Below are positions 27,325-35,188 of a stretch of 55,970 bases of DNA, piece by piece (the first letter of the stretch is position 1; the number at the start of each line of letters is the position of its first letter). The position numbers and the translations under genes are program-made. Under the pieces are notes generated by a model. It did no database searches, was not told where the DNA came from, and saw only the letters and a list, made by a program, of their open reading frames with translations. The stretch comes from Acidobacteriota bacterium (GTDB lineage Bacteria > Acidobacteriota > Vicinamibacteria > Vicinamibacterales > Fen-181): positions 1 to 55,970 of the forward strand of contig JADGOB010000010.1 in NCBI GenBank assembly GCA_017883185.1, written 5' to 3'.

Positions 27325-27639
27325 CTACCTCCGCAGTGTCGACAGCGCCTGGAGATCCAGGGTGCCGAACTGCCGCCGCACCTGCACCGCGAGGGCGAGC
27401 GCGACGACGGAGACGATCGTGTCGGCCACGATCACGGTGAGTGCCAGGGTCTGGCCGGTCTGCACCTGGCCGGACAGCCGGCCGGCCAGCAGCAGCGCGA
27501 GCAACGCGCCTTTGACGAGGACCTGCAGGCCGACCACCACCTTGATCAGGTTGCGCGTGACGAGCAGGCCGAGGAGGCCGATCCCGAGCAGTCCGAGCAC
27601 CGCCACCGCGGCCATGAGGGGAAGCGACAGCGACATCAT
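27325..27639 (-). CDS. NuoK/MbhG/MrpC-like membrane subunit
   Basis: A 104-residue protein with three transmembrane helices. TRNLIKVVVGLQVLVKGALL is the family's second helix, and TLALTVIVADTIVSVVALALAV is the third, where NuoK carries conserved acidic residues; here an Asp is visible. The ATG at 27637-27639 overlaps the TGA of the MbhDE-like gene (ATGA), so translation is coupled. Confidence 0.9.
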   Translation of the reverse strand: MMSLSLPLMAAVAVLGLLGIGLLGLLVTRNLIKVVVGLQVLVKGALLALLLAGRLSGQVQTGQTLALTVIVADTIVSVVALALAVQVRRQFGTLDLQALSTLRR

Positions 27640-28124
27640 TGACTCTCCTTCCGGGCGTTCGCCCGTCCCTCGGCCAGCAGCCCCAGCACCGCCAGAACGC
27701 CGCCGATGATCAGGACCACCTGGAGGAGGACGTCCAGGCTGCGGTGCTCCCACAGCACCGTGGCGAATTTGTCGGCCTGCAACAGGCTCGACTCGACGCG
27801 GAGGTTCGGCAGGGCCATGGCCGCGCCGAGACCGACGGCACACAGGGCGACGATCCACGCCAGCGGCGCCGGCACGAGCGACCGGAGTGTGACGGGCGGT
27901 TCCTCGCCGGCAATGTTGATGGCAAACACGAACAGGACAGTGACGAGCCCGGCACCAACGCTCAGCTCGATGACGGCCACCTCCGGCGCGCCCAGCCGGA
28001 ACATCATGATGGCCGTGAGCGCCGACGCGCCCGCCAGCCAGAGCGCTGCGATGAGCAGGCGTGTGCCGCGAACGGCCTGGAACGCACACCCCAGCATCGC
28101 TGCCACGATTAGCAGATCGAACAT
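27636..28124 (-). CDS. first gene of the hydrogenase operon: DUF4040/MbhD-MbhE-like subunit (NuoJ position)
   Basis: A 162-residue membrane protein. The N-terminal half, with FRLGAPEVAVIELSVGAGL, is the DUF4040 domain of MbhD and MrpA-type subunits. The C-terminal half, with LWEHRSLDVLLQVVLIIGG, resembles MbhE/MrpB. It therefore looks like a natural MbhD-MbhE fusion in the place that NuoJ takes in complex I. The ATG at 28122-28124 has AAGGAAC seven bases upstream. A longer reading from 28208 has no ribosome binding site. Mrp-type subunits point to kinship with the Mbh/Mrp branch. Confidence 0.85.
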   Translation of the reverse strand: MFDLLIVAAMLGCAFQAVRGTRLLIAALWLAGASALTAIMMFRLGAPEVAVIELSVGAGLVTVLFVFAINIAGEEPPVTLRSLVPAPLAWIVALCAVGLGAAMALPNLRVESSLLQADKFATVLWEHRSLDVLLQVVLIIGGVLAVLGLLAEGRANARKESQ

Positions 28125-28190
28125 GGACGAGTTCCTTGATGGAAAATAAGGATGGAAATGCTGCGCCTTCCCGAGGGGCTGTCTGGTGAC

Positions 28191-28206
28191 GCCGCATAAT
28201 TGCGGC
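28191..28206. promoter_or_regulatory. short perfect dyad upstream of the hydrogenase operon
   Basis: GCCGCA-taat-TGCGGC, a perfect 6-bp dyad with a four-base AT spacer, centred about 75 bases before the first hydrogenase ATG. It could be an operator. The rest of 28125-28409 (285 bases) contains no gene that I can support, and I could not fix a -35/-10 pair. Confidence 0.4.
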
Positions 28207-28409
28207 ACATGTCCCGACTCGGAACGGCAGCAGATGGCAGGACCGACGAAGCTAGTCCCCGACGAGAGCCACGCGAGCGAACGAAGATAATGGCGTCAAC
28301 GGACGGATATAAGCGAAGTGGCCTTCGACACGGTCTGCGGCCGCGTCCGATTCCTGGCATATTACCACGATTTCTTTTTCCCGACGTCGAAGACTTCGCG
28401 CATAAGGGA

Positions 28410-29306
28410 CTATTGCGGGGGGGTCGGCAGGTGCAGCCTCAGCTCGAGCTGGCGTGCTGTCAGTGACATCACACCGAATTTGCTCTCGTAGTCCTTGAAC
28501 ACCAGCTTCGTGGCGATCGTCGTGACCGGCTCGAGGTACTTGTCGAGGTTCTGCTGAACGTTGATAAATGCCTTCTTCGCGGCCGCCGCGTTGGGATAGT
28601 TCACCAGAATCAGAGTGGTCGCCGGGCCGGTCGCGTTTTTGTATGTGCCCGCGACCCCCACGATCTTCCCGCCGAGTTGGAGGATGTCCCCGTCGCCCAG
28701 CGTGTAGAGCGACTGCAGGCTGAACGGCCCGCGCACGACGCGCTCCGAGCCGGCGACGAGCCCCTGCGCCGGCAACGCCTCGAGTTCGGCCGGCAGCCGG
28801 TCGGCGGGCAGCTTCGCCGCGACCATCCCGCCGAACGTCAGCAGCCCGGGTGCCATCCGGTCGGCGCCCGACAGGTTGTTGATCGTCACGTAGTAGCGTT
28901 CGCGGACGAACATCAGCTGGTGACGGTTGAGCGTGTGGCGTTCCTTGAAGGCGGGATCGCGGGTTTCCTTGCCGCACTTCATGAGGTAGATCCCGGTGGC
29001 TGCCGCCGGGTCGGTCATCCGAGAGATCTCGACAGCGAACTCGTTCGCCCCATTGCGGTACTTCTGCAGCGTGAGCTGATCGAATCCCAACTCGAGGAAC
29101 AGCTCCGCGCCGCCGTCGATATAGCCGTAGAGATCCTCGCGGCTGAACACGCGGAGGTTCTCCACCTTCTTCCACCCCGGGACGGCGCTCTCCGACGGCG
29201 TGAGCGCGGCGTCGCCGGTAGGACGGGCCGCCTGCCGGGGGGCGGCGGCCGCCAGCTGGCAGGCCACGAGGACGAGAATCGACAAAAGAGACAGTCTGGT
29301 TCGCAT
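28410..29306 (-). CDS. exported DUF6599-type protein
   Basis: A 298-residue protein with an N-terminal signal sequence (LSLLSILVLVACQLAAAA), possibly a lipoprotein because VLVACQ could serve as a loose lipobox. The body contains FSREDLYGYIDGGAELFLELGF, a motif of the DUF6599 family of unknown function. The start at 29304-29306 is two bases after the upstream gene's stop, with AAGG eight bases before it. It is the last gene of the DUF362/Fe-S operon, and its surface location would place it outside the membrane with the Tat-exported DUF362 partner. Family assignment is from motif memory. Confidence 0.72.
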   Translation of the reverse strand: MRTRLSLLSILVLVACQLAAAAPRQAARPTGDAALTPSESAVPGWKKVENLRVFSREDLYGYIDGGAELFLELGFDQLTLQKYRNGANEFAVEISRMTDPAAATGIYLMKCGKETRDPAFKERHTLNRHQLMFVRERYYVTINNLSGADRMAPGLLTFGGMVAAKLPADRLPAELEALPAQGLVAGSERVVRGPFSLQSLYTLGDGDILQLGGKIVGVAGTYKNATGPATTLILVNYPNAAAAKKAFINVQQNLDKYLEPVTTIATKLVFKDYESKFGVMSLTARQLELRLHLPTPPQ

Positions 29307-29308
29307 GC

Positions 29309-30544
29309 CTAGACCTTGACAACCTGCATCTTGTCCGGATTGACCACGCCGATCCCGAGGGATTCCGCGTAGCGCAGGTACTCGGTGAACTGTGGATTGT
29401 CGTTTACGTTCACCCCTTTCTCCTTGCGCTTCGCCGTCAGTTCCTGGTGGCACATCATGTCGAGGGCAAAGGGATCGGTGGCGAAATAGAGCGCGTGGTT
29501 GTCGTAGACGAACTGCGCGTCCTTGTCCGGGCCTCCGTCGTACTGCGCGCGCAGGCCGTCGGTGATGTTCAGCGCCAGCTTGTCGCGGAGCACCGGCGCC
29601 GCGAGCACCTCGGTGTTGACCTTCAACGAGAGGCCGGCGTGCAGCCGGCCGGTGTTGCAGATCGCCCCGTAGCCCATGTTCTTCGTGGCCATCGAGATCG
29701 CCTGGCCGGTGTTCTTGTAGGCGGCGAGGTTGATGATCCGCGTGAGCTTCTTCGTGACCAGTTTTCCGAAAAACGAGCGGTCGCCGTTGAAGACGTGCTG
29801 ATTGAGGTAGCCGTCCTCGCTCTTCTGGTTCCGATCCGACGTCCACACCGCGCCCTTCGCCTCGTAGTACACGTCAGGATCGAAGTTGTTGATCGACAGG
29901 TGCTTCCCGTCCGGACCGCGCCACGTGTTCCCCGCTTCGTCCATCGTCTGCAGCCCTTCGAGGGCGATGCCTGGGAAGCGTTCCTTCGTGAAGCCGGCAT
30001 CCTTCAGCATGTAGTCGAAGCGGTCCCAGATGATGATGTTCGACTTGGGGACGCCGTTGTCCACGAGCCACTTGATGACGGCGTCGGCCAGCTCGGGCCG
30101 GGTGTTGATGAGCGGCGGGCCGACCGGGTTCACCTTGATGCCGACCACGTCGCGAGGGTCGATCAGCAGGCGGAAGCTGTCCTTCAGGTTCTTGCCCGTG
30201 AGCGTGGTGATTCCCTTCTGGACCATCTCGTCGATCACCTTCGCATCGAACTTCTCGTTCACGACCGCGCGCGTGTCCGTGACCTTGACCACCTTGCCCG
30301 GGAACGGGCCGGGCAGTGACCGCGCCGTCCGCGGCGCTTTCTGGAACTCCGCGATGTTCGTCTCGATGACCGGCGGCGGGGTGGGCGACTGGCCGAACGT
30401 CGGCCCGGCGAGGACGAGGGCGCTGGCCGCCGCCGATCCCACGCCGACGGCCTTGACGAACTCGCGACGGTTGCAGCCCGGGATCACTTCCATCGAGCGG
30501 TAACGCTTCTTGCTCACGCGATCTACCTTTCGTGTGAACCTCAT
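29309..30544 (-). CDS. Tat-exported DUF362 protein
   Basis: A 411-residue protein with a twin-arginine signal, NRREFVKAVGVGSAAASALVLAG (residues 25-47, shown here only for its RR and hydrophobic core), implying export in folded form with a cofactor. The DUF362 region includes IDPRDVVGIKVNPVGPPL, IIIWDRFDYMLKDAGF and a late FATDPFALDMMCHQEL. The ATG at 30542-30544 overlaps the stop of the Fe-S gene (ATGA). DUF362 proteins are poorly understood and often stand next to ferredoxin-type genes. No catalytic role is claimed. Confidence 0.8.
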   Translation of the reverse strand: MRFTRKVDRVSKKRYRSMEVIPGCNRREFVKAVGVGSAAASALVLAGPTFGQSPTPPPVIETNIAEFQKAPRTARSLPGPFPGKVVKVTDTRAVVNEKFDAKVIDEMVQKGITTLTGKNLKDSFRLLIDPRDVVGIKVNPVGPPLINTRPELADAVIKWLVDNGVPKSNIIIWDRFDYMLKDAGFTKERFPGIALEGLQTMDEAGNTWRGPDGKHLSINNFDPDVYYEAKGAVWTSDRNQKSEDGYLNQHVFNGDRSFFGKLVTKKLTRIINLAAYKNTGQAISMATKNMGYGAICNTGRLHAGLSLKVNTEVLAAPVLRDKLALNITDGLRAQYDGGPDKDAQFVYDNHALYFATDPFALDMMCHQELTAKRKEKGVNVNDNPQFTEYLRYAESLGIGVVNPDKMQVVKV

Positions 30545-32235
30545 CGTTTCGGGGCCGGGGGCAGAATGAACTGGTTGGTCTTCGACCGTGTCTCACCGAC
30601 GCTGGTCACGTACACCGCCGGCCGGTCCTTGACCGGGCAGGCGAACTCGCACGCGCCGCAGCCGATGCACCTTTTCGCATCCATGTACGGCCGCCGTACC
30701 GCCTTCCTGTTCCCGTCGGCGTCGGCCACGTCGGCGGTCACCAGATAGATCGCCTTGGGCGAGGTCGGGCACCACTCCTCGCAGACGATGCAGTCGGTGG
30801 CCATGGCCCAGGGGAGGCAGCGGCCCTGGTCGTAGAACGCGGTGCCGATCTTGATCGGGTTGCTCGCCTCGGGGGGCGACGCCGCGCCTGCACGAGCCGG
30901 AGTGGCGCCGGGCCGCCCGAGTTTCTGCGCCTCGGTGATCTCCCAGATGGCGCCCGTCGGGCAGACCTGGCTGCACAGCACGCAGTTCGGCTCGCAGTAG
31001 CCGACGCGCGCCACGAGCACCGGCGTCCAGATCGCTTCGAGTCCGCCTTCCATGAACGTCGGGTGCAGCGCGTTGTTCGGGCACACTTTCATGCACTCGC
31101 CGCAGCGGATGCAGCGCTCGAGGAAGTGAAGTTCGTCGAGTGCGCCTGGCGGTCGGATCAGGCGCGGGTCGGCCTCGACCTCGAGGCCGGTTGTCGAGCG
31201 CAGCAGCGGGACGAGGGCCACGCCAGCCGCCATGGCGGTGATCAGCTTGCGGCGCTGCGCCTGCGGCGCCTCGATGGTCGTCGCGGCGGAATCGAGCGGC
31301 CCGACGCTGAAGGCGATGCCGCTGGTGGGGCAGTCGCCCACGCAGTTGAAACAGAGGTGGCACTCCGCCTTGCGCCACTTGGGCCCCGGGATCGGATCGT
31401 CTCCCCCCTGGCAGTGGACGAGGCAGCGGTTGCAGTTGTCGCAGCGGCCGGGGTCCTTCTTCAGGTGCACGAGCGACCAGCGCGAGGCGAGGCCGAGCAG
31501 CGCGCCGAGCGGGCAGATCGCGCGGCACCAGAAGCGGGTGACCCGCAGGTTGAGCGCGAGGAGGCCGATGAAGATCGCGCCGAGGAAGAACGCCTGGCGG
31601 AAGTGCGGCTGCCTGAAGCTGACGATCGTCCCCTGGAACAGGAACTGCGCCGCGTCGGCGCCAAGGCGCGCCCAGCGGGACGGGCTCTCATACCACACGT
31701 CGAGCAGGGCGCCCGAGGTGTAGTTGAGCCCGGGCAGGACTGAGAGCGCCAGCGACCGCACCGTCAACGGGATCGGGTCCACCAGGCCGGCGAGGACCGC
31801 CCCGAAGACCGACGATGCCAGGACGGCGGCCAGCACGTAGTACTTGATCGCCTGCCACGGCTTGTAGCGGTTGGAGTCGAGGAGCGCCTTGCCGCGTTTC
31901 TTCTCGGAGCGGAGGCTGCCGAAAAAGTGATTCAGCGTGCCGAGCGGGCACATCCAGCCGCAGAAAAAGCGGCCCAGGAAGAACGTCGGCACAAGGATGA
32001 CCAGGCTCCACCAGAGGCCGCGATACAGCGTGTGGGTCGCGATGGCGGTGGTGATCCCGGCCAGCGGGTCGGCCTCGAGGAAGATCGACACGGGCCACGG
32101 CAGGCGCACCTGGCCGGACGCGCCGCGGAACGAGCCGGTGAACTCCGACTTGAACAGCAGGACGAAGAACGCCGCGAGGAACACGGCCTGCGACACTCGG
32201 CGCACACGGACCAGGGTGGTCTGGGTCAGACGCAT
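30541..32235 (-). CDS. membrane polyferredoxin, NapH-like with a NapG/MauM-like C-terminal half
   Basis: A 564-residue protein. The N-terminal half has about five helices with FFCGWMCPLGTLNHF and a second cytoplasmic-side FWCRAICPLGALLG, the paired CxxxCP motifs of NapH/RdxA proteins. The C-terminal half has at least five ferredoxin-type groups, including CDNCNRCLVHC, CHLCFNCVGDCP, CIRCGECMKVCP, CVLCSQVCP and CIGCGACEFACP, in the manner of NapG/MauM. It could carry quinol electrons across or along the membrane. It looks like a natural fusion of two proteins often encoded separately. It sits between the two DUF362 genes. Confidence 0.85.
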   Translation of the reverse strand: MRLTQTTLVRVRRVSQAVFLAAFFVLLFKSEFTGSFRGASGQVRLPWPVSIFLEADPLAGITTAIATHTLYRGLWWSLVILVPTFFLGRFFCGWMCPLGTLNHFFGSLRSEKKRGKALLDSNRYKPWQAIKYYVLAAVLASSVFGAVLAGLVDPIPLTVRSLALSVLPGLNYTSGALLDVWYESPSRWARLGADAAQFLFQGTIVSFRQPHFRQAFFLGAIFIGLLALNLRVTRFWCRAICPLGALLGLASRWSLVHLKKDPGRCDNCNRCLVHCQGGDDPIPGPKWRKAECHLCFNCVGDCPTSGIAFSVGPLDSAATTIEAPQAQRRKLITAMAAGVALVPLLRSTTGLEVEADPRLIRPPGALDELHFLERCIRCGECMKVCPNNALHPTFMEGGLEAIWTPVLVARVGYCEPNCVLCSQVCPTGAIWEITEAQKLGRPGATPARAGAASPPEASNPIKIGTAFYDQGRCLPWAMATDCIVCEEWCPTSPKAIYLVTADVADADGNRKAVRRPYMDAKRCIGCGACEFACPVKDRPAVYVTSVGETRSKTNQFILPPAPKR

Positions 32236-32257
32236 CGGAATTCTGGAATCCAGGAAT

Positions 32258-33241
32258 CTAGACCGTCAGGAACGTGGTCCTGACTTCCTCGAAATTCATT
32301 TTCCCCAACCCCCGGGCCTGGGCCATGCGCAGGAACGGGAGCCGCTGATAGTCGAGATCCCACCACGCCTTGGCCGCGTAGGAGTCGAGTGCGACGGGAT
32401 CCGTGCCGGCGAGCAGCGTCTTCTTGAACTCCACGTCCGCGAGGCTACCGCCGGTCGGACCGCCGCGCATCAGCACGCGGTACGCATCGATGATGGTGAG
32501 CGTCGGGCGCGCGAACGCGGTCAGGTCCACCAGGCTCTCGTTGATCCGCTGGTGCAGCCGGCTCCGCTGGCCGCCGATGATGCCATAGAAATTCTTCATG
32601 CCGAGCGTGCAGCCGGTCAGGCTGTGGTGCTTGGCAATCGGGAGGTTGATGATCTTGTCGGCGGTCAGGAACGGCTCGAGCACCGGCCACGCGGTCAGCA
32701 CTTCGCCGCCGAGGTTGACCTGCCTGAACTTCCGCTCGTCGGGCAGAACGACCTGCGCGCCGACCGCCCTTGCGGCCGCCGCGATCCCGCTCCGCTCGAA
32801 GCACGTCCGCGGATCGTTGCAGCTCATGTCGGTCACGATGACCGTCCGCGCGCCCGCATCCTGGCAGAGGCGCACGACTTCCGCCACGAGCTGCGGGTTG
32901 GTGTTCGCGGCCTGCTCGGGCGCGCGGTCCCAGCCGATGTTCGGCTTGACGACCACCACGTCGCCGCGGGCGATGAAACGACGCATTCCGCCCAGAGCCT
33001 CCACCGCGCGGCGAACCAGGGCCTCCGGCGATTCGCCCTGCGCCACCACCATCTCCGGGAGGTTGGGGTCGGCCGGCACGCCGGTGCGGCGATCGGCCAC
33101 CAGGACCTCCGACTCCTTCGGGCGGTCGCTCCGGTAGTGAAGCCAGGCGCCCGCGCCGATCGTGGCAGCGCTGAGCCCGCCCAGGCGGAGCACACGAAGC
33201 ATGAACTCACGGCGATCCGCCGCAGGTGAATCACTCGCCAT
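32258..33241 (-). CDS. DUF362 protein with an N-terminal Tat-like signal
   Basis: A 327-residue protein that opens the operon. It begins with ADRREFMLRVLRLGGLSAAT, a twin-arginine-like signal. The domain has RGDVVVVKPNIGWDRAPEQ, a cysteine pair in TDMSCNDPRTCFERSG, KHHSLTGCTLGMKNFYGIIGG and LAGTDPVALDSYAA, characteristic of DUF362. GGAG lies nine bases before the ATG. The two DUF362 proteins of this operon share only family-level similarity, so they are not a recent duplication. Function unknown. Confidence 0.85.
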   Translation of the reverse strand: MASDSPAADRREFMLRVLRLGGLSAATIGAGAWLHYRSDRPKESEVLVADRRTGVPADPNLPEMVVAQGESPEALVRRAVEALGGMRRFIARGDVVVVKPNIGWDRAPEQAANTNPQLVAEVVRLCQDAGARTVIVTDMSCNDPRTCFERSGIAAAARAVGAQVVLPDERKFRQVNLGGEVLTAWPVLEPFLTADKIINLPIAKHHSLTGCTLGMKNFYGIIGGQRSRLHQRINESLVDLTAFARPTLTIIDAYRVLMRGGPTGGSLADVEFKKTLLAGTDPVALDSYAAKAWWDLDYQRLPFLRMAQARGLGKMNFEEVRTTFLTV

Positions 33242-33497
33242 GTTGACCGCTCCATCGGCGTCCGGCCCGGACGGGAATGGAGAAAGGGAAGGGCGACGGG
33301 GCGAAAACGAGTGCTATGGTAGCACCTTGGGGCAGCCCAGACCATGTCAGGGAGACCGTTGCGGGATTCACCGCGCACCGCGTTCCGATGTCGTGGAGGA
33401 GCGCGGCCCTCCACTCGCCGCGAGTGGACAGAAGGGCCTGGCGGAACGACTGCAGCACTGCCGGATCGTCGTGCACGAAAAGGATTGTTCGTGGCAT
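33231..33497 (-). pseudogene. truncated response-regulator receiver fragment
   Basis: An 88-codon ORF whose first ~30 residues (TILFVHDDPAVLQSFRQALL, then STRGEW) match the start of CheY-like receivers found in HDOD or HD-GYP regulators, including the acidic pair after the first strand. The rest does not continue as a receiver: the phosphoacceptor Asp and the later Thr and Lys are absent. Its end overlaps the DUF362 start. No clear ribosome binding site precedes it. I read it as the stump of a lost regulator. Confidence 0.5.
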
Positions 33498-33536
33498 AAT
33501 CGACCGGGGGCATGCCCATTGTCCCGGGGAGATTCC

Positions 33537-33971
33537 GTGAAACTGATTCGTGCGTTTCAGGTCGCGTTCACGCTCATCCTGCTCGTCGTGGCCGTCGCCG
33601 GGTGCAGCAACACACCGGTCTCACCTTCGAGCGCGCCGTTCAGCCAGACGGATCTGCGAGTGGGATCCGGCACGGCGGCCGTCACCGGCAGCACGATGAC
33701 GGTGCAGTACACCGGCTGGTTCTACGACGCGTCGAAGGCCGACAAGCGGGGCGTGCAGTTCGACACATCGATTGGCCGGACGGCGTTGACGTTCACCCTC
33801 GGCGCCGGTTCGGTGGTCCAGGGCTGGGAGCAGGGTCTCGTGGGTATGAGCGTCGGCGGGCTGCGGCGGCTGGTCATCCCCCCGTCGATGGCGTACGGAT
33901 CCAGCCGCTACGCGACCATCCCACCGAACACCACGCTGGTATTCGACATCGAATTGCTCGACGTCCAGTAG
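33537..33971 (+). CDS. FKBP-type peptidyl-prolyl isomerase lipoprotein
   Basis: A 144-residue exported protein with lipobox VAGC (Cys23), so it is probably anchored to a membrane outside the cytoplasm. The FKBP fold is shown by TVQYTGWFYD, FDTSIGR, VVQGWEQGLVGMSVGG and the ending AYGSS...IPPNTTLVFDIELLDV. It should assist folding of exported proteins. It starts with GTG at 33537-33539 with GGGGAG five to six bases upstream. A hairpin follows directly after the stop. Confidence 0.93.
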   Translation: MKLIRAFQVAFTLILLVVAVAGCSNTPVSPSSAPFSQTDLRVGSGTAAVTGSTMTVQYTGWFYDASKADKRGVQFDTSIGRTALTFTLGAGSVVQGWEQGLVGMSVGGLRRLVIPPSMAYGSSRYATIPPNTTLVFDIELLDVQ

Positions 33972-34001
33972 GCCGGCCGGGTCAATCCGGTCGTGCCGGC
34001 C
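33971..34001. terminator. hairpin between convergent FKBP and outer-membrane protein genes
   Basis: GGCCGGC pairs with GCCGGCC, and an inner CCGG pairs with CCGG. It begins at the FKBP stop codon and lies 50 bases from the stop of the convergent gene. No T-run is present, so it is only a candidate terminator. Confidence 0.4.
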
Positions 34002-34051
34002 GCGTCCGGGTGCGCCGCGCTGCTACCTGGCGTGCTGCGGCGGTTCTCGCG

Positions 34052-35143
34052 TCAACGGCCGATGCGCAACCGGATGCCCCCGACGACATACGTCAGCGTC
34101 TCGTCCAGCGCCCCTTCTCCTCCTCCGACGGCGGAACCCTTGAGCTTGGCACGTCCGGCCTCCCCGAAGATGGCCAGGGAGCGAGAGATCCACGCCTCCG
34201 CGCCACCACCGAGGACCCAGCCCCATCCGTCCGTTTTCCATTCGAACGTCTGTGTGCCGCCCGTGATGGTCTGCGTGACGCCATCGACCGTGATGATCTG
34301 GTCGTCGATGGTCTCCGTGGTGCTGAACGTCGCCCGATGGTAGGTGGCGCCTCCCTCGACGTAGATCCTGAACCGGCCAACCGGGATGGCGACCTTCCCG
34401 GTGAGGGTCGCCACGTGAGGAGCGAGTGACGTGTTGAACCGGTCGTTCGATCCACTGCCATCCGCTGTGGCGTTCATCGGCTTCAGGTAGCTGGCCGACA
34501 CGGCCAGGAACGGGGCGAACCAGTAGTCTCCACCCACGCGGAGAGCGGGGCGACGATCGCTGCCGGTGCAGGCCACGGTCGCGACTCCGCACGCCACCCC
34601 CACGATGTTTCCATACATTGCGATCCCCCCGCCCCCGAAGAGCACGAGGCCCTTCGGCAGCAAGAACTTGGCGACCGATTTGCCCGAGGCGCTCGCCAGT
34701 TCCGGGTTCAACCACAATGCAGGCGCCGGTCCCTGCCGAATCCAGACGGCGGGCGCCGCTTCGGCGGTCTCGACGACCAGGGTGGTGACCTCGCGAACCA
34801 GGAAGACTCCGAAGATTGGCCGCCTCGAGCAGTTTGCCGCCGGCGCGGGTGGCTCGAAGCCGGACTCGAGCAGCATCACGCGGCGCGACATCTCGCACAC
34901 ATCGACGAAGATGCGCGCGTCAATCTCCGACTTGCCCCCGTGCTGGGACAGGTCGACGGGGATCGTGCCGATGCCGTCGGCGCCGGCTTTCGCCGTCCCG
35001 ATCGTGGCCGCGTTCAGCACCAGCTCGAGCGTGGCGCCAGGTGGCGCCTTTGTGACGACGACGGTCTGCGCCGTGGCCACGCCCACAGCGACGATCACGG
35101 TGAACGCGGCTGCCAGCGTCAGCGGCCGCAGGAATGCCCTCAT
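34052..35143 (-). CDS. probable outer-membrane beta-barrel protein
   Basis: A 363-residue exported protein with a signal peptide (residues 1-25, ending AVGVATAQ). The C-terminal ~190 residues alternate Gly, aromatic and polar residues in short strands (RVGGDYWFAPFLAVSASYLKP, FRIYVEGGATYHRA, GWVLGGGAEAWIS) and end in TYVVGGIRLRIGR, as beta-barrels do. An N-terminal ~150-residue region with two cysteines precedes the barrel. GGAGGGGAG stands before the ATG. I do not recognise the family more closely. Confidence 0.65.
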   Translation of the reverse strand: MRAFLRPLTLAAAFTVIVAVGVATAQTVVVTKAPPGATLELVLNAATIGTAKAGADGIGTIPVDLSQHGGKSEIDARIFVDVCEMSRRVMLLESGFEPPAPAANCSRRPIFGVFLVREVTTLVVETAEAAPAVWIRQGPAPALWLNPELASASGKSVAKFLLPKGLVLFGGGGIAMYGNIVGVACGVATVACTGSDRRPALRVGGDYWFAPFLAVSASYLKPMNATADGSGSNDRFNTSLAPHVATLTGKVAIPVGRFRIYVEGGATYHRATFSTTETIDDQIITVDGVTQTITGGTQTFEWKTDGWGWVLGGGAEAWISRSLAIFGEAGRAKLKGSAVGGGEGALDETLTYVVGGIRLRIGR

Positions 35144-35188
35144 GCGCGTCTCCCCTCCGAAAGCCCAGCAAAGACCGTTAATGTTACC

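Noticed and set aside
20509-28124. Reading the cluster as NADH:quinone oxidoreductase (complex I)
   Set aside because: The large subunit keeps both nickel-binding CxxC motifs, the small subunit has the CxxC pair, a maturation protease is present, and NuoE, NuoF and NuoG are missing.
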